A stretch of DNA of 64,000 bases from Pseudomonadota bacterium (GTDB lineage: Bacteria > Desulfobacterota > Desulfobulbia > Desulfobulbales > Desulfocapsaceae): contig JAHJNL010000040.1 in assembly GCA_018820855.1 (NCBI GenBank), forward strand, positions 1 through 64,000. Direction: 5' to 3'. Positions 9,095 through 18,853 of the stretch are shown here, piece after piece (the stretch's first letter is position 1; each line of letters starts with the position of its first letter). A model generated the notes under the pieces. It saw only the letters and a list, made by a program, of their open reading frames with translations, was not told the DNA's origin and did not search any database. The position numbers and the translations under genes were made by a program.

Positions 9095-9129
9095 AAAAAA
9101 AAGGCAGGATTTCTACTGGAAATCCTGCC
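9095..9129 (-). terminator. Rho-independent terminator of the tgt-yajC operon
   Basis: On the minus strand an 11-bp perfect stem (GGCAGGATTTC with GAAATCCTGCC) and a 5-base loop are followed by eight T residues. It lies about 50 bp beyond the yajC stop, so the operon ends at yajC. Confidence 0.93.
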
Positions 9130-9177
9130 TGCGTATCTGGTTCTACAGCCTGTAGAAGATCAGCATCCTCCGATGCC

Positions 9178-9522
9178 TCAACCGCCCACGGGCTTGGGAG
9201 GTGCTGGTAATCCTTCCTTGGTAAGCGGTCCGGCAATGGATGATCGGGAGACCTTGATACGGACATTTTCAGCAATCTCCAGGGTCACTACACTGTCGGT
9301 GAGACGGGTGATAGTTCCATGAATTCCACCTTTGGTTACTACTTTATTGCCTGTTTTGAGGTCATTCAGGAACTGTTGCAGTTGTTTCGCCTGTTTCTGC
9401 TGAGGTCTGATGAGCATGAAGTAAAAGACGGCAAAGATGAGAATAAGGGGGACAAAAGAAGCAATGCCTCCTGCTCCTCCCATTCCTGCTGCCGGGCCTG
9501 CTGCGTATGCGACTCCTGTCAT
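9178..9522 (-). CDS. yajC: Preprotein translocase subunit YajC
   Basis: 114 residues: a short Gly/Ala-rich N-terminus, one membrane segment at about 22-38 followed by the family signature MLIRPQQKQAKQ, then a soluble domain (GNKVVTKGGIHGTITRL). YajC associates with SecDF in the inner membrane and assists protein export. It lies 78 bp downstream of tgt in the same direction, the common bacterial order, and a strong terminator follows. A GGAGGAAA-type site precedes the ATG. Confidence 0.96.
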   Translation of the reverse strand: MTGVAYAAGPAAGMGGAGGIASFVPLILIFAVFYFMLIRPQQKQAKQLQQFLNDLKTGNKVVTKGGIHGTITRLTDSVVTLEIAENVRIKVSRSSIAGPLTKEGLPAPPKPVGG

Positions 9523-9600
9523 GGTGTTTCCTCCAATAAAAGAACAAAATTTGAATGTTTTAATGTATAGTATTGTACTATCATAATCAGATATTTGTAA

Positions 9601-10740
<1,140 letters not shown>

Positions 10741-10866
10741 TTAGAGCAAAGAGCGCTACTCTACCCTCTGGCTCGCGGCTTTTCAAGCTTGGGTTTGCCG
10801 GATCGGCTGAGGAAATGAGAAAATGGGCTGAATTGTCAGGAAGGAGTCAGTCTTGGTCCTGGACAG

Positions 10867-11928
10867 TTACTTTTTTTCTCCAGTCTTTTCACGTTCCAGC
10901 AATACCTTTTTTCTCTTGATATCCCAACGATACCCTCCAAGAGAGCCATCGCGGCGGATGATCCTGTGACAGGGGATGACCACAGCCACAGGATTTGCCC
11001 CGCAGGCGTTTGCCACTGCACGAACACTCTTGGGCCGGCCAATGCGTTCTGCCAGTTCACTGTAGGTGAGGGTGGTCCCTGAAGGAATTGCAGTCAGGGC
11101 GTTCCACACCAGCTGTTGGAAGGCTGTGCCCTGGATATCCAGAGGAAGTCCGCAATCCTTTGTTCGACCGTCTATGAAGGCCACGATTTTTTTTAGATTG
11201 ATGGAAAATTCCGCTTGAGCAGGAGAGATGTGAGCCTGTGGAAATCGATCCGTCAGGGCAATAAGAAGTGGCCCAGGCTCATCGCCCAGAGCAATGAAAC
11301 AGATGCCCTTCTGTGTTGTTCCGACCAAGACCCAGCCAAGGTTGCAGGGGGCGGAAGCCTGCTGGATGGAGAGTCCTTTTCCACCGTTGCGATAGGTGGA
11401 AGGGGACATGCCAAGGTCCTCTGTGCTCTGGGCATAGGCACGGCTACTGGAGTGAAAGCCGGCAGCATAGATGGCATCGGTGACGGTTGCTTCTTTTTTG
11501 AGAGAGTGAAGGAGGCGTTTCATGCGCTGTGCTTTTGCGTATTGTTTAGGAGTGATGCCCACTTCTTTTTTGAACAGGCGCTGGAAATAGTGTGGACTGA
11601 AGCCAGAGGCCGACGCCAGTTCTTGCAAAGACGGTTCCTGTTCTTCCCGGGAAAGGAGCTGGCAGGCATGGAGGACAGCAGTGTTGTGTTTATTTGTGGG
11701 ACTTGCCGTGTCGGGGAGACATCGCTTGCAGGGGCGAAATCCAGCCGCTGCCGCTGCTTCCGGATAGTCGAAGAAAAGGACATTTTCGCGATTTGGCAGC
11801 CTGGAGGCGCAACCTGGCCTGCAATAGATCCCTGTGCTTTTCACTGCATAGACAAAAGATCCGTCAGTTGCCTTATTTTTTTCAACCACTGCAATCCAGT
11901 ATTTTTCCTCACTGACTTTTCTCGGCAT
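10867..11928 (-). CDS. ada: Ada: bifunctional DNA methyl-repair protein and transcriptional activator
   Basis: 353 residues with all three Ada parts. The N-terminal zinc domain has Cys36, Cys40, Cys67 and Cys70 (GIYCRPGC, RPCKRC) and accepts methyl groups from phosphotriesters. An AraC-type helix-turn-helix lies at about 85-185 (ELASASGFSPHYFQRLFKKEVG). The C-terminal O6-methylguanine methyltransferase has PCHR with acceptor Cys320. Methylated Ada in E. coli activates its own gene and other alkylation-repair genes. Here it is alone, with no alkB or alkA beside it. Confidence 0.96.
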   Translation of the reverse strand: MPRKVSEEKYWIAVVEKNKATDGSFVYAVKSTGIYCRPGCASRLPNRENVLFFDYPEAAAAAGFRPCKRCLPDTASPTNKHNTAVLHACQLLSREEQEPSLQELASASGFSPHYFQRLFKKEVGITPKQYAKAQRMKRLLHSLKKEATVTDAIYAAGFHSSSRAYAQSTEDLGMSPSTYRNGGKGLSIQQASAPCNLGWVLVGTTQKGICFIALGDEPGPLLIALTDRFPQAHISPAQAEFSINLKKIVAFIDGRTKDCGLPLDIQGTAFQQLVWNALTAIPSGTTLTYSELAERIGRPKSVRAVANACGANPVAVVIPCHRIIRRDGSLGGYRWDIKRKKVLLEREKTGEKK

Positions 11929-12302
11929 GGCTGTTATTCTTTTGTCGTCGTGATTTTTCTTAACTTCAAACGGAAATCAGTCGTTCGATCCGTGGAAGAG
12001 TTGAGGAAAGGATATGGGGATTTCGGCGTTGCAGCAGGGGGCTCTGGTATCGCTTTCCATGAGAGCAGTATAGATCTTTTTCCTCCCGGAAACATCCTGC
12101 TTCTTGTCCTGTAATAAAAAAAGAAAGAGCCGATGAAAAGTAAGAAAAACAGAGACTGCAAAGTTTACAGGGCTGACGAAACAACAGGAGAGTCCTTGCG
12201 GAATTTAACGGATTCACTAGGGGTTGGATATAGTGAGCCCAGGTAGGATAAAATTTATCTGAGAATCGGAAGAGGTTTTGTTGAGTTTTTGAAGGAAGGG
12301 AT
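11929..12302. other. Intergenic region between divergent genes
   Basis: Separates ada (leftward) from the CAP gene (rightward) and must hold both promoters. I could not assign -35/-10 pairs or an Ada box with confidence. No gene recognised. Confidence 0.35.
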
Positions 12303-12827
12303 ATGTCTATGAAAAAGAAGAGAAGGTCTGATGGACAGCGGTTAGTCCTGTGTCTTTGTCTGTTTTCTGCGGTGTTGTTACAAGCTGCAGGGGGCATGAC
12401 ACAGTCTGAAAGCGAGGAATGGCTGGCCAGCCACAACAGGTATCGCAGCCTGCATAAAAGTAAACCTCTGCAGTGGTCCGATACCTTAGCTGAGAGCGCT
12501 CGGGCGTATGCTGCCACCTGTCCCAGAGGCCACTCTTCATCGGAATACGGAGAAAATATTGCTTGGGCCACCTATGTGCAGATCCCGGAAAATGTAGTCG
12601 CTCGCTGGTATAGTGAGGAGCCTGAGTACGACTATGAAAATCCTCGGTTTTCTTCTGGGATCGGACATTTTGCTCAGATTGTGTGGAAGGCTACCGCTGA
12701 GGTTGGCTGTGCCTGCAGGTCCGATTGTCCTGGGGGGTACAGTGATGTCTGCGTCTGTCAGTATAACCCTCCCGGCAACTATCGAAACAGATATGCAGAA
12801 AATGTTCTGCCTCCCCAAAAAAAGTAG
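12303..12827 (+). CDS. Secreted CAP (SCP/PR-1) domain protein
   Basis: 174 residues. A basic start and hydrophobic stretch (about 13-30) form a signal peptide, followed by one CAP domain with HNRYRS near residue 40, ENIAWATY, GHFAQIVWKAT and the closing CQYNPPGNYRNRY. Six or more cysteines follow the signal, fitting disulfide bonding outside the cytoplasm. The bacterial function of CAP proteins is largely unknown. GGAAGGG lies just before the first ATG. The CYTH gene starts 9 bp after its stop, so the two form an operon. Confidence 0.88.
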   Translation: MSMKKKRRSDGQRLVLCLCLFSAVLLQAAGGMTQSESEEWLASHNRYRSLHKSKPLQWSDTLAESARAYAATCPRGHSSSEYGENIAWATYVQIPENVVARWYSEEPEYDYENPRFSSGIGHFAQIVWKATAEVGCACRSDCPGGYSDVCVCQYNPPGNYRNRYAENVLPPQKK

Positions 12828-12836
12828 GAGATGGTC

Positions 12837-13301
12837 ATGGCTATAGAGATAGAAAGAAAATTTCTGGTGAAAGACAGCTCCTGGAGGCAGGGAATAGAGG
12901 GGAAATTATACTGCCAAGGGTATCTGAGCAGGGAAAAAGAGCGGACTGTGCGGGTGCGCAGGGTGGAAGATAAGGCCTTTCTCACGGTGAAGGGGGTAAA
13001 CGACGGTCCTTCCCGTCTGGAATATGAGTATGAAATTCCGGTGCAGGACGGGCAGGAACTCCTGGACAATCTCTGTGAACAACCCCTGATCGAAAAGATT
13101 CGTTATCTGGTCCCGTATGGAGAAATGATGTGGGAGGTGGATGAGTTTCGAGGAGCAAACAAAGGACTTGTTGTTGCGGAGATAGAACTTTCCTCACCGG
13201 AACAGCAGGTTGAAAAACCTCCCTGGCTTGGAGAGGAGGTGACTGACGATCTGCGCTATTATAACTCCTGTCTCAGTATGAAACCTTTTTCAGCGTGGTA
13301 G
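12837..13301 (+). CDS. CYTH-domain triphosphatase-like protein
   Basis: 154 residues. CYTH enzymes form a beta tunnel that hydrolyses triphosphate compounds, including inorganic triphosphate. The N-terminal ExExK signature is EIERK in MAIEIERKFLV. Further basic and acidic strand motifs follow: TVRVRR, FLTVKG, RLEYEYEIP, EKIRY, WEVDEF and VVAEIEL. An ATG 6 bp further upstream abuts the GGAG directly, so the second ATG with 7-base spacing was chosen. It pairs with the CAP gene, but no known link explains the pairing. Confidence 0.9.
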   Translation: MAIEIERKFLVKDSSWRQGIEGKLYCQGYLSREKERTVRVRRVEDKAFLTVKGVNDGPSRLEYEYEIPVQDGQELLDNLCEQPLIEKIRYLVPYGEMMWEVDEFRGANKGLVVAEIELSSPEQQVEKPPWLGEEVTDDLRYYNSCLSMKPFSAW

Positions 13302-13372
13302 TGGGCAACATGTTGTAATTGCTGTTATGTTCTGTGCACTTGATGATTTGACTGATTGTGAAGTGTTGTTGG

Positions 13373-13774
13373 TCATCTATGGCGAAAAGTATGCCAAGTC
13401 ACCCAGTTGGGGATCTTAGCCTTTTTTACTGCCTTTCGCAGTGCCTTCTGTGTGATGTCTCTTGGATATGGTATCGTCTACGTTCCCCGCTCTTGGATAC
13501 GACAGTAAGTTCTTTGACTGGAAAAAAACATTGCCAGGTAATTTCACTGGCTGCGTTTTTATATTTCTTTTCCAATTGTCCATATAGAAAAAACGCCATC
13601 ATACCCCGCATGACAGTCATGTTCATGCAGGGTAATGACTCTGTCGAGTTGCTTCCGTAATTCATCTATAAGTGATTCAGGAATAGGGACGGTACGATCT
13701 TTTTGTCCCTTGCCATCACGAATGGTCAGAATTTTCATGTCAAAATTAAAATTCTGAATCTGCAATGATAGATA
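13373..13774 (-). pseudogene. Integron integrase (IntI-type tyrosine recombinase) remnant
   Basis: Three short frames together spell the middle of an integron integrase. Frame one runs 13774-13594 with ILTIRDGKGQKDRTVPIPES and LHEHDCHAGYDGVF. Frame two resumes as LYGQLEKKYKNAASEITWQ after one extra base in an A6 run (plus strand 13588-13593), and includes FFPVKELTVVSKSGERRRYH. Frame three (from about 13452) gives QKALRKAVKKAKIP and HTFRH, then a stop at 13373. The segment between patches corresponds to the extra domain special to IntI. The N-terminal half, the first catalytic Arg region and everything after HTFRH are missing, so it is inactive. Upstream codons 13858-13775 are open but do not look like integrase. 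Confidence 0.82.
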
Positions 13775-14021
13775 CTCGGAATTGATGGTTCCTCCACTGA
13801 AATCAGCGACTATTTCTTTTTTTTCCAAAGCTTGTAATGAATTGTAGATTCTTATACACTTTATTTTAATAAGATCACTCTTGTCGTATAGAGGTGGCCT
13901 CAGTCATTAGGACAGGTTGTCGACGTGCTTGGCAGCGGAGGATTTCCCCGCAAGGTCCGGCCCGGTTACCGTCAGCCTAAAATATTCAGCCAAATATTTC
14001 CTTTTACCGGAAGTGACCTCA

Positions 14022-14930
14022 ATGAGAAACTTTTTGTTTTGCACCACTGCGGTGGTGTTTTGTTTGTTTTTCACACCTGCATCTGCTCAACAACAGATCT
14101 TAACGCCAATCCTGGCATCAGACGCAAATTTCAGAGACCTTGCGGGGATCTCGGCGAGTAACGGGGGAACCGGATTCGTCAACACGACCAGCAACAACGG
14201 AGTGATGCGAACCGGAATTTTTTACCGTTCCCAGGCCCTGAGTACTCTTACCAGCGCAGATAAGGAAAGCCTCTCAACGTTGCATATCGGCCTGGATATC
14301 GATTTGCGAACACCCCGTGAGATCATTGGTACGCCCAGTCTTCTTGATCCAAATGCAGGGATAGATTGGCTACCGAATGGAACCGATTATCTCAATGTCA
14401 ATATCTATGGCACTGTTGATCCGCCGTCGACTGGGTCAGTGAATAGCCCGGAGACAGCGGTCGACTATATGAAGAGCACATACCAAAACTTTGTTACTGA
14501 TCCGTTCCAGCGAGCAAAGTTTCACGAGGTCTTGCTAGCCTTGGCCTCTGAAGCCGATGCTGCAGTATTTCACTGTTCAGGCGGTAAGGACCGTACCGGA
14601 TGGACAGCTATGCTCCTGCAGAGCATAGCTGGTGTATCGCCGTCGACTATCATGGACGACTATCTGGCCTCCAACAGCTATATGGCTGCGGCCATTAACG
14701 ATATACTGGATAAAGTCCCGGCCGAGGAAAGGGCGACGTTTGCAGTGATGTTGGGGGTTCAGTCCGAATTTTTACAAGCCGGGCTCGATCAAGTGACCGT
14801 TTCATATGGGTCATTGGATGCCTATCTGACTCAGGGGTTAGGACTCAGTCAGGAAACCATCTATCTACTTCGCAACAAGATGGTCTGCTATAATTCGCTT
14901 GTGCCAGCCCTTACTCTGATCCTGCTATGA
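14022..14930 (+). CDS. Exported tyrosine/dual-specificity phosphatase-like protein
   Basis: 302 residues from MRNFLFC, with a signal peptide at about 1-22 (cleavage near ASAQQQ). The PTP loop is FHCSGGKDRTGW with Cys185 and Arg191, the CX5R signature, and the overall pattern (FRDLAG, FYRSQALS, DLRTPRE) matches the bacterial Y_phosphatase3 group. That group includes MptpB and LipA, which act on phosphotyrosine or phosphoinositides. Site would be periplasm or outside. The last 15 residues after LLRNKM look atypical and may be readthrough from a small frameshift. The ribosome site is weak. It lies beside the integrase remnant and before an exported PS decarboxylase. Confidence 0.85.
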   Translation: MRNFLFCTTAVVFCLFFTPASAQQQILTPILASDANFRDLAGISASNGGTGFVNTTSNNGVMRTGIFYRSQALSTLTSADKESLSTLHIGLDIDLRTPREIIGTPSLLDPNAGIDWLPNGTDYLNVNIYGTVDPPSTGSVNSPETAVDYMKSTYQNFVTDPFQRAKFHEVLLALASEADAAVFHCSGGKDRTGWTAMLLQSIAGVSPSTIMDDYLASNSYMAAAINDILDKVPAEERATFAVMLGVQSEFLQAGLDQVTVSYGSLDAYLTQGLGLSQETIYLLRNKMVCYNSLVPALTLILL

Positions 14931-15050
14931 AATAGTGGACACTCAGTTAAGCCATTGTTAGAACCATGGCAGGCGGCAGTCAGAACAACAGGGTCTGGCC
15001 ATATCAACATGCTGGTTCTATTGAATAAATTCATTAAAATGGCCCATCTT

Positions 15051-15071
15051 GGTGCTTAAGAGCACCTTTTT
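15051..15071 (+). terminator. Rho-independent terminator
   Basis: GGTGCT-TAAG-AGCACC followed by TTTTT, about 120 bp beyond the phosphatase-like gene. Confidence 0.85.
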
Positions 15072-15103
15072 AGTGGCATAAACAGCACTCTAACCCAAAA
15101 ACA

Positions 15104-15126
15104 CACCGGTTGAACCGGTGATTTTT
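15104..15126 (+). terminator. Second tandem terminator
   Basis: CACCGGT-TGA-ACCGGTG followed by ATTTTT. Two terminators in 75 bp isolate the phosphatase-like gene from the decarboxylase gene downstream. Confidence 0.75.
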
Positions 15127-15218
15127 ACGTTGGCCAATGAAATAGAGGAATAATGGATTACTGGGGGGACAGCCCCTGACTGGCTTGAAAAAGAAGTGAA
15201 AACAAAGGGGGACACTTT

Positions 15219-16514
15219 ATGAAAACAAAGAATTCTTTAGCCTGGGCATTGTCGGTTCTTGCCATATGTTTTTTATTGAGCTTCAACGCTTTTGGACAGG
15301 ACGACAAGTCGGCACAAGCAGAGCATTCACTTACCACACAGCATTTGATGACCATGGTCGAGCATAATCCGGAATTAAAAGGAATGCTTATCGAATCAAT
15401 TGAAAAAGCAAAGAAGATTAATCCGGATAAGGCAACAAATCCGGCTCAGACCTTGGAAGAGTATTATGCTTTTATAGATTGGGCAGCAAAGGCATTGCCC
15501 TGGTCGATCCTACCGGATGCTCCGTATTCAACATTGTACGATCAAATCGATCAGAGTTTGGATTACTTCTATTTCATTAACGATCAACCGCTCCCTGAAT
15601 TAAAAGATAAAGGCTATTACAATAATTCACTGCAATACCATGAACCGTACCGTACATGGATGATCCTTTTTGTAAAAGATTGGGGTCTATATTTAAGCAA
15701 AGAAGGATCGTGGACTGATGAGTATTACAAGAAAGCCTTAGAAGATGACCGGTTCGGATTGGATAAAGGGTGGTATGAAGATCCGTCAAAATGGAAAACC
15801 TTCAATGATTTTTTTGCGAGGTATCTGAAATCTCCCGCTCAACGCCCGATTGCATCTCCCAATGACCTATCCATCGTATCCTCCCCCGCTGATTCAACGC
15901 CCCAAGGCGTATGGAAAATAGATAAAGACTCTAGCATTGTTCATGGGGAAGGCGTTGCAATCAAATCTAAAGTGTTTAAGTCCATAGCTGCACTTATTGG
16001 CGAAGGGAGCGCTTACACGGATGCCTTCGCCAGTGGCACGCTGACCCATACGTTTCTCGATGTGAACGATTATCACCGCTATCATTTTCCGATTGGCGGA
16101 ACCATAAAAGAAGTTCGAATCATTCAGAGCGATGATGCGGCGGGTGGCATTACGACCTGGGATGCCAAAATCAAGAGATATCTTCTTGACGCAAATACAC
16201 CCGGTTGGCAAATGATTGAGACACGTGGTTGCGTAATTATCGAAACCAAAGAATACGGCCTGGTTGCGTTGTTGCCGATTGGCATGTCGCAGATATCCTC
16301 CGTTAACTTTGAAGATACCGTCAAAGCAGGTAATACCGTCAAGAAGGGGGATATGCTTGGCTATTTCCTGTTTGGCGGTTCGGATTTTGTCATGCTGTTT
16401 CAAAGCAAGGTTGACTTTAAGCTGACCGTCCCTCAAGACAGTAAAAGAACATATAAACACGTTTTGATGGGTGAAAAATACGGCGAACTCACAACAAAAT
16501 CTAACTCTCGGTAA
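15219..16514 (+). CDS. Exported phosphatidylserine decarboxylase family protein
   Basis: 431 residues. A clear signal peptide (about 1-26, ending FNAFG) precedes an alpha-helical region. The decarboxylase fold follows: WKTFNDFFARYLK near 190, ASPNDLSIVSSPADS, FASGTLTHTFLDVNDYHRYHFPIGG near 268-300, and the self-cleavage site F-GGSD at 386-389, where Ser388 would become the pyruvoyl group. Ordinary bacterial Psd proteins have no signal peptide, so this is an unusual periplasmic or secreted form. It converts PS to PE if active. GGGGG lies 7 bases before the ATG. Base use is more AT-rich than the flanks, consistent with acquisition. Confidence 0.88.
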   Translation: MKTKNSLAWALSVLAICFLLSFNAFGQDDKSAQAEHSLTTQHLMTMVEHNPELKGMLIESIEKAKKINPDKATNPAQTLEEYYAFIDWAAKALPWSILPDAPYSTLYDQIDQSLDYFYFINDQPLPELKDKGYYNNSLQYHEPYRTWMILFVKDWGLYLSKEGSWTDEYYKKALEDDRFGLDKGWYEDPSKWKTFNDFFARYLKSPAQRPIASPNDLSIVSSPADSTPQGVWKIDKDSSIVHGEGVAIKSKVFKSIAALIGEGSAYTDAFASGTLTHTFLDVNDYHRYHFPIGGTIKEVRIIQSDDAAGGITTWDAKIKRYLLDANTPGWQMIETRGCVIIETKEYGLVALLPIGMSQISSVNFEDTVKAGNTVKKGDMLGYFLFGGSDFVMLFQSKVDFKLTVPQDSKRTYKHVLMGEKYGELTTKSNSR

Positions 16515-17055
16515 GAAACAGGAGAAACGCAACGGCCGGCTCAGAACCAAAAGCAGTTACGAACTTAGATCTATTGGTGTAAAGATACCGGCCAACCAAG
16601 GCATCCAGCCGGGCACGGGCTAGCTAGTGTCCGTGCCGCTGATATTGCCATTGCGAAGGACTGAATATTTTACTTATGCTTCAAGTTGACCTTACTTATA
16701 GTTGTTCCAAAGAGAGGAAAATATAAAATGATTACTTTGTGATTTAAGAGAATGCGCCTCTCCCCGTTACGAACGAGCCGACTAAACGTTGAACGTTTTA
16801 CAGTAGACTTTCGGGCGGGTGAGAGCAGCTGGTTTAAACGAATACTCAGAAGCCGATCATGTAAATTGATCTTGCTATAAGGAGCTCGACAAACAAGCGA
16901 TGCGTTTCTTCAAACCTTCGATTTGAAATTCCGTGACCACCCGTCTCAACCTCTTTGCTCGAGATCTTGTCAGGAAGCATGTGAACGTACTGAATGTCTG
17001 GAAAAAATTGACCTTACCCCTGCCAATTTACATCTTAAAACAATAAACTCAACCG
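16515..17055. other. Non-coding region with large imperfect hairpin
   Basis: No gene recognised. At 16597-16653 a long hairpin forms from CAA/TTG, GGCA/TGCC, CAGC/GCTG and GGCACGG/CCGTGCC paired blocks, around a GCTAGCTAGTGT tip. It has no T run. It could be a factor-dependent terminator or a decayed recombination site. Confidence 0.5.
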
Positions 17056-18240
17056 TCATTGTATCAGGTCTAGATCTTCAAGCCAACCGGCGTTTTCAGT
17101 CAGATGGCCCATGAGAATGCGCGAGGCTTCTTCGGGATGTTCGGGGCGAGCGTGGATCTGGTTCATCACCAGAATGTCGTCCTTGCGCCCGCAAATCTCG
17201 ATTTTCCCGATGTCATGGCCCATGATGAACTTAAAGCGCTTGGCGTAGCCATCCAGAGAGCGCTTGGCTTTGGACACAATGTCCACGCCGTGCTTTAGAG
17301 GCACTTGGAAGTGATGACGCACGCGCGAAACGGGCATGCACTGATATAGGTAGTAGGGGTTCACTCCGATGCGGGTCAGTCCGTTCATCAGGTCTTCAAG
17401 ATCCTGGACGGTGTCGTTGACGCCCTTGAGGAACACAGCTTGATTGTTGACGGTGATTCCAGCATTACGGATGCGCATCACAGCTTCTTTGGACAAATCG
17501 GTTATTTCGTTGGCGTGATTGAAGTGGGTAGGGATGTAGAGAGTCTTCTGTTTGTTGAAATTACGCAATACTTCGATGAGCTCATCATCGAAATAGCGTA
17601 GGGGGTACACTACAGGGGTGCGGGTTCCGATGCGGACATAGTTTACATGATCAATGTCTTTCAAGGCTTCCAGCATCTTGGCAATGACTTTGGTGGGCAA
17701 CATCATAGGGTCACCACCTGAAATGATGACATTGGTGATTTCCTTGTGTTCGGCAATATACTTAGCGGCATTCTGGAAGTTCTCGACGGTCTTGTCGTTG
17801 GGCAGTCCCACCAGACGCTTGCGGAAGCAATGGCGGCAGTACATGGAGCAGTATTCGGTGGTCACGACCAAGGCGGAGTAAGGGTACTTGTGCAGAATCC
17901 CATTGCCCTTATTATGTTTGTCGTCACCGTAAGGATCCCCAGTGGTTTCGCCCATCTGACCGGCCACAACCAATTCCTTGGCGGTGGGAATGGCCAGTTT
18001 GCGGATGGAGTCGTGGATATCGTCGGAGTTAATGAGGCTGAGGTAGTAGCGCGGGATATTCATGGGATGATTATCCAGTACCTCCTGCATAGAGTGCTCC
18101 TCCTCTTCAGTCAGAGAGAAATACTGTTTGAGATTTTCCAGAGAATTAACGTTGTTAGCGAGTTCGGTGTTCCATGCCAATTTGCGAAAATCAATGGTGT
18201 CCAGTTTCTCGAATGGCTCTTTGGTGCTCAATTCACACAT
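17056..18240 (-). CDS. KamA-family radical SAM aminomutase-like protein
   Basis: 394 residues. The radical SAM cluster motif is YC131SMYC135RHC138F, followed by IISGGDPMML and the PVVYPLRYFDDEL region of the KamA family (lysine 2,3-aminomutase, EpmB). The Lys that binds PLP in the family corresponds to Lys346 in HDIGKIEI. In lysine aminomutase this Lys follows VDAPGGGG, where the Asp contacts the substrate amine; here that stretch reads FIMGHDI. The substrate is therefore probably not lysine (inference). It lies 97 bp after marR, same strand, with AAGGAG upstream. No beta-lysine acetyltransferase (ablB) is adjacent. Confidence 0.87.
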   Translation of the reverse strand: MCELSTKEPFEKLDTIDFRKLAWNTELANNVNSLENLKQYFSLTEEEEHSMQEVLDNHPMNIPRYYLSLINSDDIHDSIRKLAIPTAKELVVAGQMGETTGDPYGDDKHNKGNGILHKYPYSALVVTTEYCSMYCRHCFRKRLVGLPNDKTVENFQNAAKYIAEHKEITNVIISGGDPMMLPTKVIAKMLEALKDIDHVNYVRIGTRTPVVYPLRYFDDELIEVLRNFNKQKTLYIPTHFNHANEITDLSKEAVMRIRNAGITVNNQAVFLKGVNDTVQDLEDLMNGLTRIGVNPYYLYQCMPVSRVRHHFQVPLKHGVDIVSKAKRSLDGYAKRFKFIMGHDIGKIEICGRKDDILVMNQIHARPEHPEEASRILMGHLTENAGWLEDLDLIQ

Positions 18241-18337
18241 GCTTTGTTTTTGATCTCCTTAAGTAATTTCTGTTGTTTTTAGAGTAAGTTAGTAAATATT
18301 TCTTCTTCTGAAGAAACTTGTTAGGTATCGCATATGA

Positions 18338-18844
18338 TCAGGTGATATCGTTGTTGGCAACTTTCTCCCTGGGGAATAGGTTTGGGGAGGCATCCACTTT
18401 TTCGACTTCCATGAGTGCCACAACCAATTCAAGTGATTCTGTTATGGCTATCTGCTCAGATTCAGGTAATTGTGATAACGACATGGATAGTTTGTCCTGA
18501 AGTAAAGAGGGAGCTTTCGATACAATTTCCTTTCCGGTAAGGGAAATTTCTATAAACACCTTTCGACGATCGTCTGAAGACCTTTTTCTGGTCAGATATT
18601 GTTTTGCTTCAAGACGATCAATTATCCCATTTACTGTGCTTACACCGAGATTCACTGCTTTTGCCAAATCACTAAGGGTGGTCATAGTCTCAGATTTAGC
18701 TAAAACATGCAGACACAAAAGCTGAGGGGTTGTAAGCCCCAGCTCTGTGTTTAATTTTCTGGAATAGATATCCACCGCCCGAATAACACGACGTAAAGCG
18801 CTTAGAATCCGGTGTTCGTAAGTATTGTTATTTTTAGTGCTCAT
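18338..18844 (-). CDS. MarR-family transcriptional regulator
   Basis: 168 residues. Winged-helix domain at about 45-115 with LSDLAKAVNLGVSTVNGIIDRLEAKQYLTRKRSSDDRRKV, including the family wing motif. Helices at both ends are for dimerisation. MarR proteins usually repress their own operon and release on ligand binding. Its promoter region carries three TTCGTGT half-sites, the likely operators. It is the first gene of a probable two-gene operon with the KamA-like gene, so it probably controls that enzyme. Confidence 0.92.
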   Translation of the reverse strand: MSTKNNNTYEHRILSALRRVIRAVDIYSRKLNTELGLTTPQLLCLHVLAKSETMTTLSDLAKAVNLGVSTVNGIIDRLEAKQYLTRKRSSDDRRKVFIEISLTGKEIVSKAPSLLQDKLSMSLSQLPESEQIAITESLELVVALMEVEKVDASPNLFPREKVANNDIT

Positions 18845-18853
18845 GTTGAATCG

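Noticed and set aside
8795-9322. Rightward 175-codon frame overlapping the yajC end and its terminator
   Set aside because: Runs through a strong leftward terminator and antisense to yajC; no recognisable domain.
11215-12114. Rightward 299-codon frame opposite ada
   Set aside because: Antisense to ada motifs and lacks a start site; the ada translation is complete and conserved.
14930-15020. GTTAAGC and inverted repeat AGAACCA/TGGTTCT after the phosphatase gene as a cassette recombination site
   Set aside because: A GTTRRRY match exists but there is no matching RYYYAAC partner at the right spacing; two ordinary terminators follow.
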